A stretch of 35,198 nucleotides of DNA from Micromonospora arida (GTDB taxonomy: Bacteria; Actinomycetota; Actinomycetes; Mycobacteriales; Micromonosporaceae), in contig NZ_QGSY01000118.1 of the NCBI RefSeq assembly GCF_003857035.1, positions 1-35,198 of the forward strand. The letters run 5' to 3'. Positions 24,169-31,725 of this stretch are shown piece by piece. A program made the translations under genes and the position numbers. Position 1 is the stretch's first letter, and every line of letters starts with the position of its first letter. Below the pieces are notes generated by a model. It was not told where the DNA came from, searched no databases, and worked only from the letters and a program-made list of their open reading frames with translations.

Positions 24169-25287
24169 ATGCTGGACGAACGCCAGATCGGCGACCTGAT
24201 GCTGACCGAGATCGAGTCGGCCGAGCGGCCCTCCGTCGTGCTGGACGTGGAACGGGCGATGAGCACGGCACGGCGGCAACACCGCCTCGCCCAGGGTGCC
24301 GGCGCCGCGCTGCTGGCGGTGGCGCTGACCGTCGGCGGGCTCACCGTCCCCGACCTGCTCACCCCGGACCGACCGCCGGCCCCCGCCCCGTTCGGCACGG
24401 CGCCCGCCGGTGGCCAGACCGGCCTGCCGGACGCGCTCACCACGGTCGACCCAGAGCGGGTGTACGTCCGGTTCGGCTGGCTGCCGGACGGGCTGCCCAA
24501 TCTTCAATACCAGGCCGGGCTGTTGCTCTCCGGCTCCGGCGTCTATCTCAGCGCGTCCACCGCGCCCGGCGGCGGCCAATGGAAGGGTGTCGCGATCACC
24601 CTCTATCCGAAGGGAGTGCAGCCTTCGGCACCGCAGCGGGACAGCGGCGAAGCGGCCCGGCCCGGCGAGACCACACCCGGCCCGCAGTTGAACGGCGGGG
24701 CCAGCAGTTTCGCCTCGTACAGCGGGGCCGAGCAGCCGGAGGCGATCCTGCGCTGGCGGTACGCCCCGGACGGCTGGGCACAGCTCAGGGTGGTCGGCGT
24801 CGGAGCCGACGTCCGGAGCACCGCGACGCGGGTGGCCCGGGCGCTGCGGTTCGCAGACGACCCGATCCCGATGCCGGCCACGGTGGCGGGTGTACCGGCC
24901 GCACTACAGGTGATCGCCGTCGACGTGCAGGAGTCGCTGGACGAGCCGAAGGTCTGGTACGCGTCGACCACCTGGTCACCAAAGTCGATCACCGGCGATC
25001 CCGGCCAGCAGCGGGCCCGGACGATGACCGTGAGCATCTCCCGCTACCGGAACATCACCGATCCCGCCGACAACGAGTACGTCGACCCGAACACCACTGT
25101 CGGCGGGCACCCGGCGCGGTTCGGCGGGCAGAAAGGCTCCGAGTCGCTGACCGTCTACGACGTGAACGGGGCGAACGTGACGATCGACGACAGCGCCCTG
25201 CTCCCCACCGGTGGCACTCGGGCGCTGTTCCCGAGGGTCACGCTGGTGGCCGAGCCGGCCAACTGGCACACCCACCTGCACCGGTGA
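24169..25287 (+). CDS. One-helix membrane protein, probable partner of the ECF sigma factor
   Basis: A 372-residue protein with a short cytoplasmic N-terminus (about 45 residues, including DVERAMSTARRQHRL), one membrane helix (about 44-62), a Pro-rich linker and a large extracytoplasmic domain of about 300 residues with no recognised fold. The architecture is that of an anti-sigma factor, but the zinc-binding HxxxCxxC motif of the common ZAS domain is absent, so the function is inferred mainly from its place 11 bases after the sigma gene. The ATG at 24169 has GAGAGGAG 5 bases upstream. A strong hairpin ends the operon. Confidence 0.78.
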   Translation: MLDERQIGDLMLTEIESAERPSVVLDVERAMSTARRQHRLAQGAGAALLAVALTVGGLTVPDLLTPDRPPAPAPFGTAPAGGQTGLPDALTTVDPERVYVRFGWLPDGLPNLQYQAGLLLSGSGVYLSASTAPGGGQWKGVAITLYPKGVQPSAPQRDSGEAARPGETTPGPQLNGGASSFASYSGAEQPEAILRWRYAPDGWAQLRVVGVGADVRSTATRVARALRFADDPIPMPATVAGVPAALQVIAVDVQESLDEPKVWYASTTWSPKSITGDPGQQRARTMTVSISRYRNITDPADNEYVDPNTTVGGHPARFGGQKGSESLTVYDVNGANVTIDDSALLPTGGTRALFPRVTLVAEPANWHTHLHR

Positions 25288-25294
25288 GAGCCCT

Positions 25295-25324
25295 GGGCCC
25301 GCGCCGTCGAAGCGGCGCGGGCCC
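25295..25324 (+). terminator. Terminator after the sigma/membrane-protein operon
   Basis: A perfect 12-bp GC-rich stem (25295-25306 with 25313-25324) with a 6-base loop, 7 bases after the stop at 25287. Confidence 0.85.
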
Positions 25325-25400
25325 GGACGGGTCGGTCCGGACGGCCGAGGACGGGCATGATGAGGGTGTTCCCGACGGCGACCGCGAAAGTGAGGCCGGC

Positions 25401-25898
25401 ATGTCGTTGCTGCGACGAGTCATCGGCGGAGTGCTCCGCCGCCACCGCCAGCGTCAGGGCCGCACGCTGCGCGAGGTTGCCGCGTCGGCCGACGTCTCAG
25501 TGCCCTACCTCTCGGAGGTCGAGCGGGGCCGGAAGGAGGCCTCGTCGGAGGTGCTGGCGGCGATCTGCCGAGCGCTCGGGATCAGCCTCGCCGACCTGCT
25601 CGGCGAGGCCCGCGACGACATGCGCCGAGTCGAGCCGCGCCTGCCCGTCGCGCCGCGCGCCGCGCTCACCCACCTGGAGCGGGTCGATGCGACTCGGCGG
25701 GAGATCGGCAACGCCACCCTGCTGGTGGGTCCACGTGTCAGCGGGTTCGTCCTGCACCGCGGGCCGGTGGCGAGCGAGCCGACCCTCAGCGTCGACGGAA
25801 AAGCCTCCGCTGGTGGCTCTCGCCCCGGTCCGCGTACCGCCGCCCTGGCTGACTGCGCACAGACCCGGCTGGGCCTGCGGCGGCTGACCGTCGCGTAG
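25401..25898 (+). CDS. XRE-family regulator, PopR/ClgR-like
   Basis: A 165-residue DNA-binding protein. Residues about 12-70 are a Cro/CI helix-turn-helix (GRTLREVAASADVSVPYLSEVERGRKEASSEVLAAICRALGI), very close to that of actinobacterial ClgR and PopR, which activate clp genes. The rest is less conserved. The protein ends RRLTVA; an Ala-ended C-terminus is how PopR and ClgR are marked for Clp proteolysis. It lies directly upstream of a clpP, and the gap between them carries two boxes matching the PopR consensus. The ATG at 25401 has GTGAGG 5 bases upstream. It is best read as the activator of the adjacent clpP. Confidence 0.85.
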   Translation: MSLLRRVIGGVLRRHRQRQGRTLREVAASADVSVPYLSEVERGRKEASSEVLAAICRALGISLADLLGEARDDMRRVEPRLPVAPRAALTHLERVDATRREIGNATLLVGPRVSGFVLHRGPVASEPTLSVDGKASAGGSRPGPRTAALADCAQTRLGLRRLTVA

Positions 25899-25908
25899 GC
25901 CGCGCGGG

Positions 25909-25925
25909 TTCTGCCGTCGGCGGAT
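25909..25925 (+). promoter_or_regulatory. PopR-type box 1 upstream of clpP (degenerate)
   Basis: TTCTGCC-GTC-GGCGGAT matches the Streptomyces PopR palindrome TTCTGCC-N3-GGCAGAA at 12 of 14 defined positions. It overlaps box 2 by two bases. Confidence 0.65.
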
Positions 25926-25940
25926 CTGCCGGCGGCAGAA
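25924..25940 (+). promoter_or_regulatory. PopR-type box 2 upstream of clpP
   Basis: ATCTGCC-GGC-GGCAGAA matches the PopR palindrome at 13 of 14 defined positions. With box 1 it gives two sites 15 bases apart, 95 bases before the clpP start. The whole segment 25909-25940 could also fold as a 13-bp hairpin with one G-T pair, so a terminator for the regulator gene is the alternative reading. Confidence 0.75.
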
Positions 25941-26034
25941 TCACTGGGCCAGCCACCGCCGTCGCCGCACGCTGAAAGGGCCGGTCCACCGGGTGGTCCC
26001 CACCGCCCGCCGGCACGGCGGAAGGCGGCGGCAC

Positions 26035-26634
26035 ATGATCGGGTACGACGTGCGGATGCTCAAGGGCGGGCAGCCGTCCTTCGGTGACCAGGTGTTCGAA
26101 CGGCTGCTGCGGGAGCGGATCGTCTTCCTCGGCACCGAGGTGACGGAGGAGTCGGCGAACCAGATCTGCGCGCAGATCCTGCTGCTCGCCGCCGAGGACG
26201 ACGACCGGGACATCTACCTCTACATCAACTCGCCGGGCGGTTCGGTGAGCGCGGGAATGGCGGTCTACGACACGATGCGCTACGTCCGCAACGACGTCGC
26301 GACGCTGGCGCTCGGGTTCGCCGGCTCGATGGGGCAGTTCCTGCTCTGCGCGGGTACGGCCGGCAAGCGGTACGCGCTGCCGCACTCGCGGATCATGATG
26401 CACCAGCCGTCCGGCGGGATGGGCGGAACCGCCGCCGACATCACCATCCAGGCGGAGAACATGCTGCACGTGAAGCGGACGATGCAGGAGCTGATCGCCC
26501 AGCACAGTGGACGGACGCTCGACGAGATCCAGCGGGACTGGGACCGGGACCGGTGGTTCACCGCCGAGCAGGCCCGGGAGTACGGCCTCATCGACCAGGT
26601 GGTCGCCCGAGCCGAACAGCTGCCGACGCTCTGA
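26035..26634 (+). CDS. clpP: ATP-dependent Clp protease proteolytic subunit, ClpP3-like
   Basis: A 199-residue ClpP peptidase subunit, which forms heptameric rings with Clp ATPases. The catalytic triad is present at the spacing of E. coli ClpP: Ser98 (GFAGSMGQFLL), His123 (MMHQPSGG) and Asp172 (QRDWDRDRWF). The YINSPGGSVSAGMAVYDTM segment is typical. The Ser region reads GFAGSMG rather than the usual GQAASMG, as expected of a paralogue. It is a single gene, unlike the clpP1P2 and clpP3P4 pairs of Streptomyces. The ATG at 26035 is chosen by similarity, with GGAAGG-like bases upstream; the frame is open to 25993. Tandem PopR boxes 95 bases upstream suggest conditional expression. Confidence 0.92.
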   Translation: MIGYDVRMLKGGQPSFGDQVFERLLRERIVFLGTEVTEESANQICAQILLLAAEDDDRDIYLYINSPGGSVSAGMAVYDTMRYVRNDVATLALGFAGSMGQFLLCAGTAGKRYALPHSRIMMHQPSGGMGGTAADITIQAENMLHVKRTMQELIAQHSGRTLDEIQRDWDRDRWFTAEQAREYGLIDQVVARAEQLPTL

Positions 26635-26639
26635 TCAAC

Positions 26640-26665
26640 GTCTGGTAGCTGCGGTACCGCCAGAC
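26640..26665 (+). terminator. Weak hairpin after clpP
   Basis: A 6-bp outer stem (26640-26645 with 26660-26665) encloses a 10-base palindrome (gcggtaccgc), 6 bases after the clpP stop. The outer stem is short, so this is only a possible terminator. Confidence 0.35.
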
Positions 26666-26718
26666 CACCCCACCCATTAGCCTCCGTAGATATCTTGGCG
26701 GGCGCAGGAGGAGTGGGA

Positions 26719-27657
26719 ATGACGGACGGTTACGAAGGCCGCTGCTGCGGTGGGGACACGACCACCTCCGCCGTGAGTCGCCGCACGATGTTGCGCGCGG
26801 CCGTGCTGGGTGCGGGTGCCATCAGCACCGGTGGCCTGCTGGTTCCCGAGCCCGCCCAGGCCGCGCCGGCGATCTACAACCCGTTCAGCGCCTACCCGAT
26901 CACCGACACCTGGGAGGGTCACCTCAGCCGCGGATCACTCGGCGGCATCGACTTCGGGATGGGGGTCGGCACGGCGTTGCCGGCCTGCGGCGCCGGCACC
27001 ATCCAGAACCTCCCCAACAACGGTACGGGCGGGCACACCGTCACGATCCAGCACGCGGACGGGTACCGCAGCCAGTACCTGCACCTGTCGCAGTTCCTGC
27101 TCGGCAACGGTGCCAGCGTGGGCGCGGGCACGATAGTGGGCCGCTCCGGCGGCGCGGCCGGCGCACCCGGCTCGGGCAGCTCGACGGGCCCGCACCTGCA
27201 CTGGCACATGATCAGCCCGTCCGGCACCCGGATCAACCCACTCGTCTTCATCCAGCAGAACCCGGCCGACCAGCCCCGTCAGGTGTTCGAGGCGGCCAGC
27301 AACGCCGGCTGGCGTGCCCTGCCGGTCTCCGGCAGCGCGGGCGCGGTGACCGGCACGGCGACGACCGCGGTCACCCTCGGATCCACGAAGATCCTCTACA
27401 CCCTCAACGGCGGCCGGATCCACGAGGCCGCCAGCAACGCCGGCTGGGCCAACCTGTGGACCGGCATCCACGGCGCACAGGGCACTTCGCTGGCCGCGCT
27501 CAACGTCAACGGGGTGAAGCACATCTACAACGTCGTCGACGGGTGGGTGCACGAGGCCGCCAGCGACAACAGTTGGCGCAACCTCAACAGCGGGGTCCGC
27601 GGCACGCGGGCAGCGGCACTCGGCATGGATGGCGTCAAGCTCATCTACGCCGTCTGA
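26719..27657 (+). CDS. Tat-exported M23-like (LytM) protein with C-terminal repeats
   Basis: A 312-residue exported protein. The N-terminus carries a Tat signal (SRRTMLRAAVLGAGAISTGG, cleavage near AQA|AP at about residue 49). Residues about 60-180 are a LytM/M23 domain. The HLH motif (His159, His161), His122 (YLHLS) and Asp78 (GGIDFG) are present, but the position of the first zinc-binding His (HxGxD) is Leu74, so peptidase activity is doubtful. The last 120 residues hold three repeats with an EAASN.GW core, which look like propeller or lectin blades. The ATG at 26719 has GGAGGAG 5 bases upstream. It may bind or cut peptidoglycan. The gene lies between clpP and the tRNA-Arg. Confidence 0.85.
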   Translation: MTDGYEGRCCGGDTTTSAVSRRTMLRAAVLGAGAISTGGLLVPEPAQAAPAIYNPFSAYPITDTWEGHLSRGSLGGIDFGMGVGTALPACGAGTIQNLPNNGTGGHTVTIQHADGYRSQYLHLSQFLLGNGASVGAGTIVGRSGGAAGAPGSGSSTGPHLHWHMISPSGTRINPLVFIQQNPADQPRQVFEAASNAGWRALPVSGSAGAVTGTATTAVTLGSTKILYTLNGGRIHEAASNAGWANLWTGIHGAQGTSLAALNVNGVKHIYNVVDGWVHEAASDNSWRNLNSGVRGTRAAALGMDGVKLIYAV

Positions 27658-27678
27658 CCGGCTCGCTGCTTTGTGAGG

Positions 27679-27751
27679 TGCCCCCGGCAGGATTCGAACC
27701 TGCGACACACGGTTTAGGAAACCGATGCTCTATCCCCTGAGCTACGGGGGC
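27679..27751 (-). tRNA. tRNA-Arg (anticodon CCT)
   Basis: The minus strand folds as a complete tRNA: a 7-bp acceptor stem (gcccccg with cgggggc), a D stem gctc/gagc, an anticodon loop ttCCTaa, and a T arm gcagg-ttcgaat-cctgc. Anticodon CCT reads AGG (Arg). The outermost anticodon-stem pair is a T-T mismatch. No CCA is encoded; the discriminator is A. A TAGACT -10-like box lies 10 bases upstream (27762-27767). Confidence 0.93.
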
Positions 27752-27759
27752 GCGAGGGC
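27733..27759 (-). repeat. Direct repeat copy 1: 5' half and flank of tRNA-Arg
   Basis: These 27 bases cover the start of the tRNA-Arg and 8 bases of its 5' flank. They match 34710-34736 at 24 of 27 positions in the same orientation, including 13 identical bases of the D-arm region. The 13-base core is common to many tRNAs, so only the flank match hints at a true duplication. Confidence 0.4.
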
Positions 27760-28060
27760 CCAGTCTAGCGACCCGGACGTCCAGCAGGGGTGGCAGGGAG
27801 TGGCCGACGTTCACCCCGTCACCCGGACCCGTGTCTGCCCAGTTCATGACCACGGCTTGAGCACACGACCCCGGCTTGCGACCGGCCCGGACGGTATGTT
27901 GGCCGGCCAGGCGTACGACGCGGCGGGCTGCGCACAGGTGCCTGTCCACGCGAGCGCGACGCCCGAACGGGTCGTCGGCGCGCGAGATTTTTCAGGTCTG
28001 CGGTAAGAAAGTCGGCGCGCGACGACAAGTACTGGTGTGAGACCACCACCTGGAGGAATG
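27752..28060. other. 309-base intergenic region between tRNA-Arg and the second ECF sigma gene
   Basis: It holds the tRNA promoter (minus strand) and the promoter and leader of the sigma gene (plus strand). A short T-run follows a GC stretch at about 27990. No supported coding frame or recognised RNA was found. Confidence 0.5.
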
Positions 28061-28630
28061 GTGCCGGACGCCGACACGACCGCCGCGGACCACCAACGCC
28101 TTACCGACCTGTTTCGACGACACGGCAACGCCATCTACGCCTACGCCAGTGATCGACTGAGCAGGGACGACGCCCAAGATCTCGTGGCTGAGGTCTTCGT
28201 CGTGGCCTGGCGGCGGCTAGAAACCATCCGAGTGGGCGATGAGCGCCCGTGGCTGTTCGGCGTCGCGCGGCGCCTCCTACTGCAGCAGCACAGGCACCGT
28301 GCAGACCAGTCGGCACTGCAGAATCGCCTGAATTCGACTGTCGAGCACGACCCCGGTCCTGGCGGTGGCCCCCTGTGGGAGGGGCGGACCGAGGTCGTGG
28401 CGGCCCTGGCGAAGCTGCCTGAAGCCGACCGCGAGGCGCTGCTCCTGCGGTACTGGTACGACCTCAGCAGCGGGGAGTCGGCGAAGGTGCTGGGGTGCAC
28501 CGCGGCAACGTTCGCGGTGCGGCTGCATCGGGCGCGCCGCCGGTTCAAGAAACTATATGAGGCCCACTCGATCGATACGCACTTGGTGCCGGACTCCAGC
28601 CTGACGGCGTACATGAGGGGATTGCAGTGA
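28061..28630 (+). CDS. ECF sigma factor (second pair)
   Basis: A group 4 sigma factor of about 189 residues. Region 2 shows LFRRHGNAIYAYASDRLSRDDAQDLVAEVFVVAWRRLE with the PWLFGVARRLL ending, and region 4 shows LAKLPEADREALLLRYWYDLSSGESAKVLGCTAATFAVRLHRARRRFK. Starts at GTG 28037, ATG 28058 and GTG 28061 are all in frame. GGAGG at 28052-28056 is only 1 base from the ATG but 4 from the second GTG, so 28061 is drawn. The stop overlaps the next gene by 4 bases, and that gene encodes a membrane protein likely to act as its partner. It lies just past the tRNA-Arg. Confidence 0.9.
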   Translation: MPDADTTAADHQRLTDLFRRHGNAIYAYASDRLSRDDAQDLVAEVFVVAWRRLETIRVGDERPWLFGVARRLLLQQHRHRADQSALQNRLNSTVEHDPGPGGGPLWEGRTEVVAALAKLPEADREALLLRYWYDLSSGESAKVLGCTAATFAVRLHRARRRFKKLYEAHSIDTHLVPDSSLTAYMRGLQ

Positions 28631-29190
28631 AGCGGCAGGGTAGTGAGACCGAAGAGCTGATCACTCGTGCGCGGCCGGTTGCCCGGGTCGACTTCACGAC
28701 GAGCCCACAGGGAGAGAGGATGCTCGCCCGAATCCTGGAAGTGCCTCGGCAGCCGGAGAAGCGCTCGCGGAAGCGAACCTCGATAATCGCGGCGATGGTT
28801 GCCGCTGGAGCGATCTTCGCAGGTGGCGCAACGGCAGCGGTTGGTGGCTTCCACGCGCCGGTCGCACCGCCGGAAGCACAGCCGGCCAATGGTGACGCGT
28901 TCGTCTGCGGCACGGCGGGCATGCGTCGAATGGGAGAGACAGTAGCTCGGGATGGCGAAACTCCTGTCGACGCCTGCCGCCGATCCTGGGAACGGATCTT
29001 CAGCGACGAGGCGCCCGCTCACCTGTACGCCTGCGTCCAGCGCGTCGACCCGAGCCCTTCACCGGGTGGCACTGAGTCCCCGGCTCCGACGTGGGGCAAG
29101 CTCGTCTACGTTCTCGACGGTCAACAGTTCAAGAACGCGCCTGAAACCTGCGGTTCCGTGAAAATGCTTGTCGCTCCGACCGGTAACTGA
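28627..29190 (+). CDS. Small membrane protein coupled to the ECF sigma gene
   Basis: A 187-residue protein with a cytoplasmic N-terminus of about 50 residues, one membrane helix (TSIIAAMVAAGAIFAGGATAAV, about 51-72) and an external domain with four cysteines (VCGTAG, DACRR, YACVQ, ETCGS) that could form two disulfides. No known domain is recognised and the ZAS anti-sigma motif is absent. The GTG at 28627 overlaps the sigma stop (GTGA), so the pair is translated together. A role in holding or signalling to the sigma factor is inferred from arrangement only. A 16-bp terminator follows. Confidence 0.78.
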   Translation: MKRQGSETEELITRARPVARVDFTTSPQGERMLARILEVPRQPEKRSRKRTSIIAAMVAAGAIFAGGATAAVGGFHAPVAPPEAQPANGDAFVCGTAGMRRMGETVARDGETPVDACRRSWERIFSDEAPAHLYACVQRVDPSPSPGGTESPAPTWGKLVYVLDGQQFKNAPETCGSVKMLVAPTGN

Positions 29191-29194
29191 GATA

Positions 29195-29234
29195 CCGCTG
29201 GCCTTCCCGGTGAACATGCCGGGAAGGCCAGCGG
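29195..29234 (+). terminator. Terminator after the second sigma operon
   Basis: A perfect 16-bp stem (29195-29210 with 29219-29234) with an 8-base loop begins 5 bases after the stop. It also lies 36 bases past the stop of the convergent I36-type gene. Confidence 0.88.
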
Positions 29235-29269
29235 AACTTCGCTGTCAGCGATGCCCTACCGGGGGATGA

Positions 29270-29968
29270 TCACGGGTGGTTCGGCTTCCAAGGCGAGGGG
29301 ACCGAGCCGCAGACGTGAACTCCGTCGATCTTGTCATTCGGGGTTCCGGAGACGCCATCCTCCCTCGTGTCCAAGGCGAGGTTCGACCGATACTGCTTCG
29401 ATGCAACGGTCACCATCTTGCTCCAGTTACCCGAACCGTTGTAGTTGTAGAAGTACGAGGTAGTGCCGGAGGACTGCTGGTTCGTTATGGACGAGATCCG
29501 GTCGTTCCAGTAGCCGCCGCCAGAGTAGGCGTAGTTACCCAGGTTCCATTCGCGACCGCAGACGGAGAAGACCAGTTCCTCACCGCCGTACTGCCGGTCC
29601 GTGTAGACGCAGACGTAGTAGATGTTGCAGGAGGCCAGAGGGACGATCGGCGAGTCAGCCTGCCTGGCACCGTCCTTGACCGGGCTGCGGAATCGCATGA
29701 TGAGACCGGGGGCCATTTCGACGGTGGTCTGGTCGATCTGGCGCGCACCAGGCGTGCGTGAGATGACGTCGTCGATGCCCTGCTGCAGCTGGGCCTTGGT
29801 GGGTGCGACCTTGGCGTTGTTCCAGTCGTAGGCGCCCACGTTCACCTTGTCGGCAGGCGCCGGTGAGGTCCCTGCGCTCGGCGCCGCCGAGGCGGCGATG
29901 GGCGACGCGAGGAGTGCGGCAGTCGTCAACAGAGCGGTCAGCCCCGTCCGGAACATAGAAATGCGCAC
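29270..29968 (-). CDS. Secreted I36 (SMPI-like) peptidase inhibitor family protein
   Basis: A 232-residue exported protein. A signal peptide (about residues 1-29, ending ASAAP) is followed by a pro-region of about 80 residues and a C-terminal domain with a crystallin-like Greek-key signature (YYVCVYTDRQYGGEELVF and the Tyr/Trp-rich GNYAYSGGGYWNDRISSI). This resembles Streptomyces metalloprotease inhibitor SMPI and other I36 proteins. Four cysteines (ASCN, YVCVY, SVCGR, VHVCG) could form two disulfides. The GTG at 29968 has AAGGA 8 bases upstream. Likely targets are extracellular proteases, but a structural or antimicrobial role is equally possible for this fold. Confidence 0.8.
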   Translation of the reverse strand: MRISMFRTGLTALLTTAALLASPIAASAAPSAGTSPAPADKVNVGAYDWNNAKVAPTKAQLQQGIDDVISRTPGARQIDQTTVEMAPGLIMRFRSPVKDGARQADSPIVPLASCNIYYVCVYTDRQYGGEELVFSVCGREWNLGNYAYSGGGYWNDRISSITNQQSSGTTSYFYNYNGSGNWSKMVTVASKQYRSNLALDTREDGVSGTPNDKIDGVHVCGSVPSPWKPNHP

Positions 29969-31117
29969 AGTGGAGTCCTTTCACCAAGCATTGTGTGCCA
30001 GTATGAGGAATCGCTTCTCGGTTGACACCTCTTAGAGGTAACCCGAGGTCCTGCGACCGATTGATCGCAGCATGAATCATCACCTGTTGATACGACAGCA
30101 GGCGTGGCAGCGCTCTTCTCAGTGACGTTCCGTTGAAACCTCCCCCGTTTCACGGCTGCGCAGGCAAGATGGCCAGAAAAGCGGGCAACAATCTCGCGTT
30201 GACAATTTCTACCACAGGCGAGTGGGCTCCGGTTGCCCGTTGACTGCCCGCTGCCAGCACGATCAGCGCAACCCAGTGCAACAAATGTCCGATTGAAAGG
30301 TGACGATCCGTACTCGTCTCAGCAGAAGGACCTGATGGCCGACGTTCTGCGTCGTGGACGGTGAGTGATCAAGCGACAGGAGTGCGATTCGCAAAATCTG
30401 GATCGCACCCGAGGGTGGCACCCGCCGGGCTCCCGCAGCGGCTTCGGCGGTACTCGTTGGCTTGACCAAGCCTCGCCGCCAATAGCGCCCGCGCTGCCAC
30501 GATCGCTGATCTCGTCCTCGTCCGCAGCGCCGGCTTTCACCCTGCCTGCCGGGCTTCCCGCAGCGCTGGCTGATCCACCCAGGCACTTCGGCCCGAGCAG
30601 CAGCACCGGCCCGACCAGCAGCATTGGCCCGAGCAGCAGGATCGCCGACCATCTGGCGCGCCGGTCTCGTCGGGCAGCGAGAACCACCTCGGTGACGATG
30701 AGCGCCAGGACGCCGAGGAGCCAACTCCATCAGATTGCGACCCACGTGGACGACGCCGCCCGCGGCGTATCCGCGCAAGGGGTCGGTGCCCACCCCCGCC
30801 TCACGGACAGCAACAGGGACATTCACCAGGAAGAATGGGGGCGGAACCCTCCCCGCCTGTCCTGCAATGGATGCCCTGAACAGGCCGTCACCAGATCTCC
30901 AAGACGGACGTCGAATGCACGATTGCCAGTTCCATTGACGGCAGCTTTTGCCTAGTTTCAGGCTTTTGGCAGGTAATGATCACTGCGGGCACCACCCTGT
31001 CCGCGATCGGGATAGCGTCGGCCGACCAAGTCGCGGAACGGGGGCGCCCCGCAATTGTGGGTCGTGCGCTGCATTTCCACGGCACAGATGCACCTCAGGC
31101 GTTGAAAGGAAAGCATC
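29969..31117. other. 1.15-kb gene-poor region
   Basis: No convincing intact gene is seen. The segment nearest the I36-type gene is AT-richer and contains a perfect palindrome (acctct-t-agaggt, 30027-30039) that may be an operator. Around 30590-30780 the minus strand carries a remnant of a membrane protein (separate entry). A TAGCGT box stands at 31013-31018 upstream of the transpeptidase-like gene. Open frames on both strands lack conserved motifs and look fortuitous. It may be a decayed segment of an accessory region. Confidence 0.55.
30560..30780 (-). pseudogene. Possible remnant of a small membrane protein
   Basis: In one minus-strand frame the DNA reads a helix pair (WSWLLGVLALIVTEVVLAA, then a basic RRDRRARW turn, then SAILLLGPMLLVGPVLLLG), a pattern typical of two-helix actinobacterial membrane proteins. 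A TGA stop interrupts the frame just before it, and the frame on the far side has no clear start. It is either a decayed gene or a short protein starting internally. No family could be named. Confidence 0.3.
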
Positions 31118-31708
31118 TTGTCGCATCGCAGAAGTCTGTCCGAAAGAATGTTGGACGCACTACTGGTCATCGGAGTGGCCGTTACCCTGATCGCCACCGG
31201 CGGGTCGGCGCCCGCGCTGGCCTACACCGAGGCGGTTCAGGGAACTGGAAACTCCGCCCCGTGGTTCGACTTCGACAAGAATCCATCAAGCGCGTTGAAC
31301 AGCACGCTCACGGCGTACGTCAGCGTGGGTGGCGTGCGTTATCGCATCAGCCAGCGTGCCGGCAGCGGCAACGGGAGCACCAACGAATGCCTGTCCAACC
31401 AGGGGTGGCTGCCCAACGGCTACTACTGGCCAGACGGAAGGGACAGCACCCGCTTCGAGCACATCAACAAGACCTGGGGCAACGAGGTCGTCCGCGGCTG
31501 GGTCTGGAACCTCGGATCGAAGAAGTGCTCGGGTTCTACCACCCGCACCGAACTGTTCATCCACTCGCAAGGAACGTCCGGATGGACGAACTCCAACTAC
31601 GCGTCGAACGGGTGCATCAAGATTAACCAGACCGACCGCAGCCATCTGCACAACCGGTTCAACGCCGCATACGACAAGTCCAATGGCTTCCTCCAAGTAG
31701 TCAGCTGA
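31118..31708 (+). CDS. Secreted L,D-transpeptidase-like (YkuD-type) protein
   Basis: A 196-residue exported protein. Residues about 10-35 form a signal peptide (LLVIGVAVTLIATGGSAPALA). The C-terminal part has a catalytic-type motif of YkuD transpeptidases: His149 in LFIHSQG, then 16 residues later SNGCIKIN with Cys166. Such enzymes cross-link peptidoglycan or hydrolyse it. The preceding region (VRYRISQRAGSGNG and GYYWPDGRDS) is not a standard YkuD sequence, so the assignment rests mainly on the H-x16-C motif and the export signal. It starts with TTG at 31118, with AAAGGA 7 bases upstream. A small secreted protein gene follows 17 bases downstream, probably in the same operon. Confidence 0.7.
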   Translation: MSHRRSLSERMLDALLVIGVAVTLIATGGSAPALAYTEAVQGTGNSAPWFDFDKNPSSALNSTLTAYVSVGGVRYRISQRAGSGNGSTNECLSNQGWLPNGYYWPDGRDSTRFEHINKTWGNEVVRGWVWNLGSKKCSGSTTRTELFIHSQGTSGWTNSNYASNGCIKINQTDRSHLHNRFNAAYDKSNGFLQVVS

Positions 31709-31725
31709 GAGATCGGACCTCTGAC

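Noticed and set aside
25369..25390. ClgR-type operator (GTTCGC-N5-GCGAAC) upstream of the PopR-like gene
   Set aside because: GTTCCC and GCGAAA occur, but 10 bases apart instead of 5 and with mismatches in both halves.
30263..30955. Open frames on both strands in the gene-poor region
   Set aside because: Composition is Arg/Pro/Gly-rich without motifs, starts lack ribosome sites, and the frames overlap each other. Only a membrane-protein remnant was kept, at low confidence.
30976..31626. Alternative reading frame across the transpeptidase-like gene
   Set aside because: It lacks motifs and is Arg/Gln/His-rich; the frame from TTG 31118 has a signal peptide, a ribosome site and a catalytic-type motif.
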